Assembly: GCA_025353985.1 (NCBI GenBank)
Contig: JANXNT010001269.1
Coordinates: 1-10,466, forward strand
Source of the DNA: Limnoglobus sp.
GTDB taxonomy: Bacteria > Planctomycetota > Planctomycetia > Gemmatales > Gemmataceae
Direction: 5' to 3'
DNA length: 10,466 nt
Under the pieces are notes generated by a model. It was given only the letters and a program-made list of their open reading frames with translations, did not search any database and was not told where the DNA came from. The translations under genes and the position numbers were made by a program. Each line of letters begins with the position of its first letter. Within the stretch, counting starts at the first letter, position 1. This document shows positions 1-5,829 of this stretch, one piece after another.

Positions 1-117
1 GGCGGCGCTCACTTTGCATTTTGCGATGGCTCAGTGCGATTCCTACGTTACTCTGCCAACGATATCCTCCCTGCATTAGCGACCCGCGCGGGCGGGGAAG
101 TGGTTGCGGTCGAATGA
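1..117 (+). CDS. DUF1559 (H-X9-DG type) protein, C-terminal fragment
   Basis: Frame 1 is open from the first base to a TGA at 115-117, giving the last 38 residues of a longer protein. The segment GGAHFAFCDGSVRFL matches the C-terminal signature of DUF1559 proteins, the planctomycete prepilin-like family in which a His is followed nine residues later by Asp-Gly. The His itself would lie two residues before the window. The tail, ending RAGGEVVAVE, resembles the family's usual 'GGE' ending. DUF1559 proteins normally have a type IV pilin-like N-terminus and are thought to be exported, but their role is largely unknown. The N-terminus cannot be seen, so length and processing are undetermined. This is a different copy from the frameshifted DUF1559 gene further along, whose C-terminus is diverged. 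Confidence 0.85.
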   Translation, partial: GGAHFAFCDGSVRFLRYSANDILPALATRAGGEVVAVE

Positions 118-282
118 CGATCCAGAAATGGCAATCTAGGTAATACCGGGGGTTTCCGACGGTCGTTCTTTGCCGTGTGAGTGCTTTCTGATTGGAGCTG
201 CCGACATCGCTGCGCGGCTGATGGGGATCCGGTCGATTCCATAAGTGGCAACGCGATAGCGTTCGCCTCGGAGGCATCGCAG
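118..282. other. Intergenic region before the DUF1573 gene
   Basis: There is no convincing gene in these 165 bases. A longer reading frame open from an ATG-less start around 181 continues into the DUF1573 gene, but its residues do not look like a protein N-terminus and would bury the signal peptide. A small perfect inverted repeat, AACGC-GATA-GCGTT, lies at 250-263 just before the ribosome binding site. No clear -35/-10 pair or terminator with a T-run was found. Confidence 0.4.
270..274 (+). promoter_or_regulatory. Ribosome binding site that fixes the DUF1573 gene start
   Basis: GGAGG lies 8 nt before the ATG at 283. That ATG opens directly into a signal peptide, so this site decides the start in favour of 283 over the upstream in-frame candidate at 181. 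Confidence 0.75.
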
Positions 283-1296
283 ATGTTGCGTAATTTCGGC
301 GCGGTTCTACTATTCACGCTGGTTTCCTGCCCGGCGTTTGCTCAAGTCGGCCCGGTGGTGGGTGCTGCGCCGCCGTTCGTTCCGTGGGCGAATAAGCTCT
401 TCCAAAAGGACAACCCGTCCGCCGTGATCGTCCACGATTTCGGCACCGTTCCGCACGGCAGTTTGCTCGTTCAGAAGCTCACACTCACGAACATTTACGA
501 CGTGCCGATGCAGGTGATCGACGTGCGCAAATCGTGTACCTGCCTCGAAGCCCAACCGCCGACGCAGGTGCTGCAACCGCACGAGAGCGCCGAACTCATC
601 CTCTCGATGAACGCGGCGAAGTTCAACGGGCCGAACGCGCAAACCTTCTTCGTCACGTTTGGCCCACAGTACGTTTCCACGGCGGTGATTCGCGTGCAAG
701 CGAACAGCCGTGGCGATGTCTCGATGACCCCTGGCCAGGTGAATTTCGGCGTCGTGGCAGTCGGTACCGAGGCCGAGCAAACCGTGGCAATTAAGTATCA
801 GGGCCGCCAACGCGACTGGAAGATTACCGAAGTGATTGCCCCAACGGGGCCATTTACAGCGAAACTCAGCGATGCGGTCGGCCCCGAGTTTAAGGTCACT
901 GTGACGATGAACGCCGATGCCGCCGCCGGTTCATTAACCGAACCGCTGACGCTCAAAACCAACGACCCGACCGCGCCGCTGCTGCAAATCCACGTCTCGG
1001 CGATGGTGCAAGCCCCCGTTACGGTCGCACCGGAAAAGATTCGTTTCGAAGGTAAAATCGGCGAAGTCCAAACGAAGAAGATCATCTTGCGGGCGACGAA
1101 AGCGTTCAAGGTGATGACCGTAGCCGACGATGGCGACGGCATCTCGCTCGAACCTTTCCCCGGTGCGTCCCCCGTGCAAATCGCCACAGTCACGTTCAAG
1201 CCCGCACTCGCAGGCAACATGCGGAAAGTGCTGAAAATCCCAACCGATCTCGGCATCGCCACTCTGACCATCGAAGCGGAGACGCTTTCGAAGTAG
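283..1296 (+). CDS. DUF1573 domain exported protein, three Ig-like domains
   Basis: The 337-residue product starts MLRNFGAVLLFTLVSCPAFA, a signal peptide with likely cleavage after AFA at residue 20. LVSC at 13-16 also resembles a lipobox, so a lipoprotein form is possible. Residues about 46-140 match DUF1573: HDFGTV at 51-56, a hydrophobic strand with 'LTN' at 68-70, and SCTC at 84-87 where the family usually has SCGC, followed by 'L-P-H-E' near 97-101. Two further beta-sandwich repeats follow at about 147-243 (beginning VNFGVVAVG) and 249-335 (beginning IRFEGKIG). DUF1573 domains belong to the ASH/Ig-like folds and are common in exported proteins of Planctomycetota and Bacteroidota; no enzymatic activity is known for them. 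The stop codon lies inside a palindromic repeat copy. The next gene downstream is convergent, and no operon partner is visible. Domain call is firm, function unknown. Confidence 0.85.
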   Translation: MLRNFGAVLLFTLVSCPAFAQVGPVVGAAPPFVPWANKLFQKDNPSAVIVHDFGTVPHGSLLVQKLTLTNIYDVPMQVIDVRKSCTCLEAQPPTQVLQPHESAELILSMNAAKFNGPNAQTFFVTFGPQYVSTAVIRVQANSRGDVSMTPGQVNFGVVAVGTEAEQTVAIKYQGRQRDWKITEVIAPTGPFTAKLSDAVGPEFKVTVTMNADAAAGSLTEPLTLKTNDPTAPLLQIHVSAMVQAPVTVAPEKIRFEGKIGEVQTKKIILRATKAFKVMTVADDGDGISLEPFPGASPVQIATVTFKPALAGNMRKVLKIPTDLGIATLTIEAETLSK

Positions 1297-1318
1297 CCCA
1301 CTCGTTCCGCGAGAGGAT
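1293..1318 (+). repeat. Palindromic repeat, copy 1 (overlaps DUF1573 stop codon)
   Basis: A 26-nt unit begins GTAGCC and ends GAGAGGAT. Its core is an interrupted hairpin, CCACTCG-TTCCG-CGAGAGG, with one A.A mismatch in the stem. It differs from copy 3 at only two positions. The TAG stop of the DUF1573 gene (1294-1296) is the second to fourth base of the unit. Confidence 0.8.
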
Positions 1319-1363
1319 TGCAACAGACTGCACCGTGGCGATGGGGGGTGATTGGTTTTTGCT

Positions 1364-1389
1364 GTCCTCTCGCAGAGCAAGAGGGCTAC
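1364..1389 (-). repeat. Palindromic repeat, copy 2 (inverted)
   Basis: The reverse complement of 1364-1389 is the same 26-nt unit, with three differences from copy 3. On the minus strand its core is CCTCTTG-CTCTG-CGAGAGG; the stem closes fully if one G-U wobble is allowed. It faces copy 3 across a 9-nt spacer, so the two form a large inverted repeat with 26-nt arms. Confidence 0.8.
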
Positions 1390-1398
1390 CTTATTGAA

Positions 1399-1424
1399 GT
1401 AGCCCTCTCGCTCCGCGAGAGGAT
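1399..1424 (+). repeat. Palindromic repeat, copy 3
   Basis: The 26-nt unit contains a perfect 7-bp hairpin, CCTCTCG-CTCCG-CGAGAGG. Together with copy 2 (1364-1389) it can form an extended stem with loop at 1390-1398. It sits between the convergent ends of the DUF1573 gene and the frameshifted DUF1559 gene, where a bidirectional transcription terminator would be expected. No T-run follows on either side, so classical intrinsic termination is not supported. Confidence 0.8.
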
Positions 1425-1436
1425 AGCGTTAGCCGG

Positions 1437-2281
1437 CTACAACCCGTCCATGTTCAGCGGCTGGCCGTCGTCGATTTGAATCAGAGTGCATGACGGCAGG
1501 CGAAACATTCTTTTTCACGTTGCGAACCGAGCCGTCGGCCATCAGAAGCAGGAAGGAATCTTTGCCCTCTGCGCCGAATGATGGCAACGGGCCATTGTGT
1601 GTGTAAGGCACATCGGTCGGGGACGCCCACGGCGCGCCGATTGTCACTTCGGCGACCATTGCGGTATTCGATGAGCCATCGGGGATTGTCGCGAACGTCA
1701 ACGGGGGTTTCAAATTCGCATCCATAAGTGCACCAGGGCCGTTGAAGCCAAACATGAAGGTCTTCGCGTTCGCCACATTGATGTCATCTGGCGACGTGTA
1801 CGTAAGGATTTTTTTGGTTGGAAGCTAACCCATTAAATGGGTGGTCCCAGCTTTTTGATCGGTCGAAACGGGAATAGATTTTGTCTTGATCGATGTATGG
1901 TAACACACCAACACGCCAGCTTAGGCCGGGGTTCGGCTGTCCTTTGTCGTCCAGCGCAAATGGAGCGGCAAAAAACTTGTTTTTATCGTGCTGTAGGTGC
2001 AAACCAAGCCCGATCTGCTTCATGTTGTTTGTTTGCTGAGCCCTCGCCGCCGCGGATCTCACCTTCGGAACCGAAGTCATCATCAAGGCGAGACCGCCGC
2101 CGCAGACGACAAAAATACCGAGCGGGATTGCTACCCATGCCCACTTCGGAAACCCGGCCTTTGGCTTGTTTCGGCGGCGGCGCGGACGTTCGTCGTAATC
2201 GTCATCCTCTTCATCGCGCCGCCGCGAACGTCTGGGGCGTTCGTCCTCTTCATCGTCGTCGTCGAATCGTCTCCGTGCCAT
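1437..2281 (-). pseudogene. DUF1559 protein with charged N-terminus, two frameshifts
   Basis: The gene begins at ATG 2279-2281, 9 nt after the kinase stop. The first frame gives 165 residues ending at a TGA near 1784. Residues 1-41 are runs of Asp/Glu and Arg/Lys, 47-69 are a membrane helix, and 71-90 (VRSAAARAQQTNNMKQIGLG) and SWRVGVLPYIDQ at 121-132 are DUF1559 hallmarks. The family sequence then continues in another frame from an A7 run (minus strand; T7 at 1809-1815): QKILTYTSPDD..., PDGSSNTAMVAEV, PWASPTDVPYTHNGPLPSFG, LLMADGSVRNVKKNVSPAVM. Around 1486-1492 it shifts again; the restored frame reads TLIQIDDGQPLNMDGL and stops at TAG 1437-1439. Without this second shift, translation runs an unrelated tail to 1429. 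Both breaks fit one extra base or two missing bases. Decay is the simplest reading; assembly error, or slippage at the A7 run for the first shift, is possible. Confidence 0.75.
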
Positions 2282-2290
2282 GAGCGAGCC

Positions 2291-4564
2291 TTATGCGTTC
2301 GTTGTGAGCACGACACGGAAACCGATCGTGTTCGTGGGGCGGTCCGGGTGTTGCGCTTTGCGGGCGGCGCTTCGGCAATCGACTGAGGCATCGACCCAAC
2401 TGCCGCCGCGAATGACTTTCAAGTCGCCGCCGACGGGACCGGTCGGGTCGGTGCCCGCCGTGTCGAAGTAGTAATAATCGTGGTACCAATCGGACACCCA
2501 CTCGAAGACGTTGCCGTGAACGTCGTGCAGGCCGAAGGCGTTGGCGGGGAATCGGCCCACAGCGTGCGTCTTCGTCTGGGCAACGGAGTGTTTGAAGTGC
2601 GCATCCTTTTCGCACAATTTCTCGCCGAACGTGAACGTTGCATTCACTCCCGCGCGGCAAGCGTATTCCCACTCGGCTTCGGTAGGCAAACGGTAGATCC
2701 GTTCCGCCAACTGCTCGTCGCTCGACTTCGACAACTTCGTGCAGAATCGTTCGGCATCGTACCAACTCACCGATTCCACGGGGAGATCGCCCGCGCCGCC
2801 GTTGCCCTTGTGGAAGAACGCCGGGTTGCGGCCGACGAGCTTTTCATACTGCCCTTGGGTGACGGGGAAAATCGAGATGTAAATCGCGCGGCGCAATCGT
2901 ACGGTGTGCCGGGGCGTTTCGTGCGGCTTGCGGCCGATTTCGTCTTCGTTCGCGCCCATATCGAACGAACCCGCCGGGATGTGCGTGAACGTGATTCCCA
3001 ACGAGTTACGGATGAGTTTTGGCAACCCATCAGCCGCGCGTTCTTGTGAAATCGATGGGAGAATCGACGAGCCGGAGGTACTCGAAAGCCCCGTCGCTTT
3101 CGCCGAGAATCGTCCGCCGAGCGCGCCACCCGTGTTACCTAACAACGAAGCCGCCGCAACCGCCGCCGCCGCGTGATCGACCTGCTTGCCACGCGCTGTT
3201 ACCGACAACTGGGGCGTACTTTGGCCTTTCACCGAGAGAATTCGCGAGCCATCATCGATCACGCTGATTGGGTACGTGGCGGCCACCGCCACCGATTCTT
3301 TCAGTAGCAGTTCGTGGAGCACCACCGCGTTCGCCGGTCGCTTGTCCGAACGGGTCGCCACGCACGATGAGAGCAATTTCGCCGAAGACGCACTGAAGCC
3401 GTGGCGCTGAAGTTCTTCGCTCCAATCGTCGCCAACGGGCGCGGCCGCATGGGGATCGCGTTTCAACAGTTGGTACCAAATCACGCCTAAGGCATGCACA
3501 TCGTCGCGTGGGTCCGGCGATTCGCGCTTTTGCTGTTGCGGAGAAGCATACAGTGGCGTGTACGCGCCACGATGCGACAGCCGCGCTTGTTCGGCGCGAC
3601 AGGTGCCACCGCGCGAGAGTTCGATCGAGCGCTCAGCTTCGATCATCCCCCATCCGAAGTCGGTAATCCAGACGCTGAACTTGCCATTTTCCGCCGGGTG
3701 CATCAGCACGTTCGACGGTTTTAAATCGCGGTGCAGGATCCCCTTCGCGTGCGCCTTGCCGACGATGTCGGTCAGGCGTCGCATCAACTTCAGGGCCGCT
3801 TCGGGCTTCGGGGCATCGTATCGCCACTTCCACTCGTTCATCAGCCCGGCGAGATCGTATCCGTAGACGTAGGTCGACTCTAGGCACGGCGGTTGCGTTT
3901 CGAGATACACCGATTGCAGCGGGACGATGCCGCTGATTTCGTTGAGTTGGAACACGCGAACGAACAGGCTCTGGTTCGCGACCATGCGCTTGCTGGACTC
4001 TTCATCGATGGCAAACTTGAGGCACGCGGGTTGCACCTCCGCATTGACTTTGTCGCGCCCGAGCCAGACTTCGCTACATTCGCCGAGGCCACGGAGTTCG
4101 ACGAGTTGCCAGTTATCGAGGCCCGCCGGTTCATCGCCCGCGCGAAAACGCGCCCGACGCGGTGGCAGATACAACAGCAGTTGCTCGGGTTTGTAAATTT
4201 CCAGCTTGTCCGGAGCGGTCTTACCTTCGGGGTCGCTCGGCCGGCGAAACATCTGCTGGATCGACAGCGGAAAGTGCAACAGGTAATCTCGTAGCGCGTC
4301 GCGGTTCGGTAACGAATTGACTTTCGCCAGCGCGTCGAGCGTTTTGTCCAACTGCGCCGCATACACATTCGGCGCGACGCCGGCCGTTTCGCCGAGCGCA
4401 TGGCGAATGTCGTCGCCAGAAATCTGCCTGCGCAAGTGCTCGAGCGAGGACTTCGAAACTTCCGTCAGCACATCGCCGAAGGGAATGTCGCCCGTAAGCG
4501 CACGACGGCCCTTTTCGCACAATGCCTGCCCGACTGAATCGAGCAACGATTGGAATGGACGCAT
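2291..4564 (-). CDS. Ser/Thr protein kinase fused to SUMF1/FGE-like domain
   Basis: The 757-residue protein starts at ATG 4562-4564; a frame extension to 4648 is rejected because a promoter lies inside it. Residues 1-150 are helical and unrecognised. A Hanks-type kinase spans about 152-422: glycine loop GLGECSEV (159-166), ACLKF with the likely ATP lysine K183, catalytic HRDLKPSNV (278-286, base D280), DFG (302-304), and DDVHALGV matching the alphaF region. The APE Glu is replaced (SPQ, 341-343). A low-complexity Ala/Ser/Gly linker leads to a SUMF1/formylglycine-generating-enzyme fold (about 517-757) with PAGSFDMG, PVTQGQY, LPTEAEWEYACRAG, DVHGNVFEWVSDWY and RGGSW. In true FGE two cysteines follow GGS[FWY]; here the first is Asp725 and only Cys730 remains, so formylglycine formation is unlikely. 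No membrane helix was seen, so the protein is probably cytoplasmic. It heads an operon with the DUF1559 gene 9 nt downstream. The SUMF1-like part may be a binding or scaffold module; that is inference. Confidence 0.9.
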   Translation of the reverse strand: MRPFQSLLDSVGQALCEKGRRALTGDIPFGDVLTEVSKSSLEHLRRQISGDDIRHALGETAGVAPNVYAAQLDKTLDALAKVNSLPNRDALRDYLLHFPLSIQQMFRRPSDPEGKTAPDKLEIYKPEQLLLYLPPRRARFRAGDEPAGLDNWQLVELRGLGECSEVWLGRDKVNAEVQPACLKFAIDEESSKRMVANQSLFVRVFQLNEISGIVPLQSVYLETQPPCLESTYVYGYDLAGLMNEWKWRYDAPKPEAALKLMRRLTDIVGKAHAKGILHRDLKPSNVLMHPAENGKFSVWITDFGWGMIEAERSIELSRGGTCRAEQARLSHRGAYTPLYASPQQQKRESPDPRDDVHALGVIWYQLLKRDPHAAAPVGDDWSEELQRHGFSASSAKLLSSCVATRSDKRPANAVVLHELLLKESVAVAATYPISVIDDGSRILSVKGQSTPQLSVTARGKQVDHAAAAVAAASLLGNTGGALGGRFSAKATGLSSTSGSSILPSISQERAADGLPKLIRNSLGITFTHIPAGSFDMGANEDEIGRKPHETPRHTVRLRRAIYISIFPVTQGQYEKLVGRNPAFFHKGNGGAGDLPVESVSWYDAERFCTKLSKSSDEQLAERIYRLPTEAEWEYACRAGVNATFTFGEKLCEKDAHFKHSVAQTKTHAVGRFPANAFGLHDVHGNVFEWVSDWYHDYYYFDTAGTDPTGPVGGDLKVIRGGSWVDASVDCRSAARKAQHPDRPTNTIGFRVVLTTNA

Positions 4565-4611
4565 AGAGATAACCCGGCCGATCGATGAGGACGGGGAGAG
4601 GATTAGTGGGG

Positions 4612-4641
4612 ATTGTATTTCATTGGGAACGGCATTTGCAA
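4612..4641 (-). promoter_or_regulatory. Predicted sigma70-like promoter of the kinase operon
   Basis: On the minus strand, TTGCAA (4636-4641; 4 of 6 to the -35 consensus) is followed after 18 nt by TACAAT (4612-4617; 5 of 6 to the -10 consensus). Transcription would start near 4605, giving a leader of about 40 nt to the ATG at 4564. This also argues that 4564, not 4648, is the real start of the kinase gene. No strong Shine-Dalgarno is seen before that ATG, as is common in planctomycetes. Confidence 0.5.
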
Positions 4642-4652
4642 GTCGCAAATGC
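4632..4652. promoter_or_regulatory. Perfect inverted repeat overlapping the -35 box (candidate operator)
   Basis: GCATTTGC (4632-4639) and GCAAATGC (4645-4652) are perfect reverse complements separated by 5 nt. The left arm and spacer cover the predicted -35 of the kinase operon. A second, overlapping dyad GTCGC-AAAT-GCGAC lies at 4642-4655. The size and position fit a site for a dimeric repressor, but no regulator gene is present in the window, so the role is inferred. Confidence 0.45.
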
Positions 4653-4713
4653 GACGCGTGAGCAATTTTTCACGATTTGCGCGATATTTCCAGCAAACTT
4701 GCGTACTATCCTC

Positions 4714-4733
4714 TCGAATCATCCCCGATTCGA
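4714..4733. repeat. Inverted repeat in the divergent promoter region
   Basis: TCGAATC (4714-4720) and GATTCGA (4727-4733) form a perfect 7-bp dyad with a 6-nt spacer. It lies 40 nt upstream of the weak promoter candidate for the beta-lactamase gene, so it could be a regulator site. No functional evidence beyond symmetry and position. Confidence 0.35.
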
Positions 4734-4773
4734 TCAATACCGAGCGAGGAGATCGTGCTGGAAAGCGCAGACC

Positions 4774-4802
4774 TTGCTTGTGCTGAGTGCTGGCACGATA
4801 AC
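4774..4802 (+). promoter_or_regulatory. Weak promoter candidate for the beta-lactamase/sirtuin operon
   Basis: TTGCTT (4774-4779) and GATAAC (4797-4802) are spaced by 17 nt, matching 3 of 6 and 4 of 6 consensus bases. The resulting leader would be roughly 85 nt and include two small hairpins before the AAAGGG ribosome binding site. The match is near chance level for a region of this length. Confidence 0.25.
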
Positions 4803-4893
4803 GTATATACAACGTACTGCGACATCACGCCGAAAGGATTTGGCGGTTTTCGCCGCGGGTTCACTTAAAAACCCGACATTGAAAGGGTAAACG

Positions 4894-5814
4894 ATGCGTC
4901 TGTTTGTTGCCGTTCTCGCGCTCGCCATTGCGGTTCCGCTCTCGGCTGCGGAGCCGACACTTGCGGAGAAACTCAAGCCGATTATCGCTGCCCATAAAGG
5001 GAAGATCGCCATCGCGGTGAAGAATCTGACCACGGGCGAAGCCTACGAGCATAACCCCGACGACGTGATGCAAACCGCGAGCCTGATCAAACTCGCGGTC
5101 ATGGTCGAAGCATATCGCCAAGCCGACGAGAAAACGCTCGATTTAACCAAAATGATGACACTTGCGAAAGACGATAAGGTTCCCGGTTCGGGTATCCTCA
5201 CCGATCATCTCACCGAAGGTGCCACACTCTCGATTCGCGATGGCATTCGACTGATGATTCGCTACAGCGACAATACCGCGACCAATATGTTGCTCGACCG
5301 TGTTGGCATTAAGAACGTAAATATTAGCACCGTGAAGCTCGGTGTACCCGAAACGCGAGTCAACTCGAAAGTGTACAAACGAAGTAGCTCATCGGTCGAT
5401 AAGGCACGCTCGGAGAAGTATCAACTCGGCTCGACGACGGCGAAGGAAACTTTGAAGTTACTCGAACTCATCCACACGGAGAAAGCGGCAAGTGTGGAGT
5501 CGTGCAAAGCGATGATTGCGCACTTGAAGGCTAACGACGACAAGGAACTCCTGTTGCGGTATTTGCCGGAAGGTACCGTGATGGCACACAAGACCGGCGC
5601 GACGAAGCAGGTGCGTACCGATGCGGGTATCCTGTATGTTCCCGATACGACTGACGCCGACAAAAAGCGAAAGATCCCCGTGATCGTCGTCGTACTGACG
5701 AACGAGAACGAAGACGAACGCTGGATACTCGACAATGCTGCACAAGTGACGATCTCCAAGATCGGCCAAGCGGTGTACGATCACGTTTCGCTTCCAGTGA
5801 AGAAATCGCCCTGA
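4894..5814 (+). CDS. Class A serine beta-lactamase, exported
   Basis: The 306-residue product begins with a signal peptide (MRLFVAVLALAIAVPLSAAE, likely cut after SAA at residue 19), placing it in the periplasm. The class A active site is complete: S63-x-x-K66 (TASLIKL) with the acylated serine, SDN at 125-127, an omega-loop E153-x-x-x-N157 matching the E166/N170 pair of the standard numbering, and K233-T-G (HKTGATK). Residues 109-124 (GATLSIRDGIRLMIRYS) fit the helix before SDN. Length is typical once the leader is removed. AAAGGG lies about 7 nt before the ATG. The enzyme should hydrolyse the beta-lactam ring by an acyl-serine intermediate, but the natural substrate range cannot be told, and a role in peptidoglycan-derived chemistry cannot be excluded. 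The sirtuin gene begins 15 nt later, so the two are probably cotranscribed. No LysR/AmpR or BlaI regulator is adjacent. Confidence 0.92.
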   Translation: MRLFVAVLALAIAVPLSAAEPTLAEKLKPIIAAHKGKIAIAVKNLTTGEAYEHNPDDVMQTASLIKLAVMVEAYRQADEKTLDLTKMMTLAKDDKVPGSGILTDHLTEGATLSIRDGIRLMIRYSDNTATNMLLDRVGIKNVNISTVKLGVPETRVNSKVYKRSSSSVDKARSEKYQLGSTTAKETLKLLELIHTEKAASVESCKAMIAHLKANDDKELLLRYLPEGTVMAHKTGATKQVRTDAGILYVPDTTDADKKRKIPVIVVVLTNENEDERWILDNAAQVTISKIGQAVYDHVSLPVKKSP

Positions 5815-5829
5815 TTCGAGGAGACACCG

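Larger units (their letters stand above)
4565..4893. other. Divergent intergenic region, kinase operon / beta-lactamase
   Basis: These 329 bases separate the minus-strand kinase from the plus-strand beta-lactamase. They contain the kinase promoter and inverted repeat described separately, a dyad TCGAATC-N6-GATTCGA (4714-4733), a weak candidate plus-strand promoter (TTGCTT 4774-4779, 17 nt, GATAAC 4797-4802), and two leader hairpins, GGCG-N5-CGCC (4842-4854) and CGGGTT-N8-AACCCG (4856-4875). The short frames here lack ribosome binding sites and recognisable sequence, so I call no gene. Confidence 0.5.

Noticed and set aside
1364..1424. Copies 2 and 3 as a classic intrinsic terminator
   Set aside because: The stem is strong but no T-run follows on either strand, so I list it as repeats with only possible terminator function.
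2160..2281. GTCGTC/CGTCGT-like short repeats as a tandem repeat or CRISPR-like array
   Set aside because: They encode the Asp/Glu- and Arg-rich N-terminus of the DUF1559 product; there is no constant unit with spacers.
2291..4564. Formylglycine-generating enzyme activity for the SUMF1-like domain
   Set aside because: The first active-site cysteine is replaced by Asp, and no sulfatase gene is in the window.
4565..4648. 28-residue N-terminal extension of the kinase
   Set aside because: The added residues are proline/serine rich with no family match, and the -10 and -35 boxes of the best promoter lie within the extension, so transcripts would start downstream of it.
4677..4868. Short frame (63 aa) with a CAECWH segment upstream of the beta-lactamase
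   Set aside because: It begins at TTG with no ribosome binding site, overlaps the candidate promoter and dyads, and shows no recognisable family sequence. The same span also has an equally long frame on the other strand, as expected by chance.
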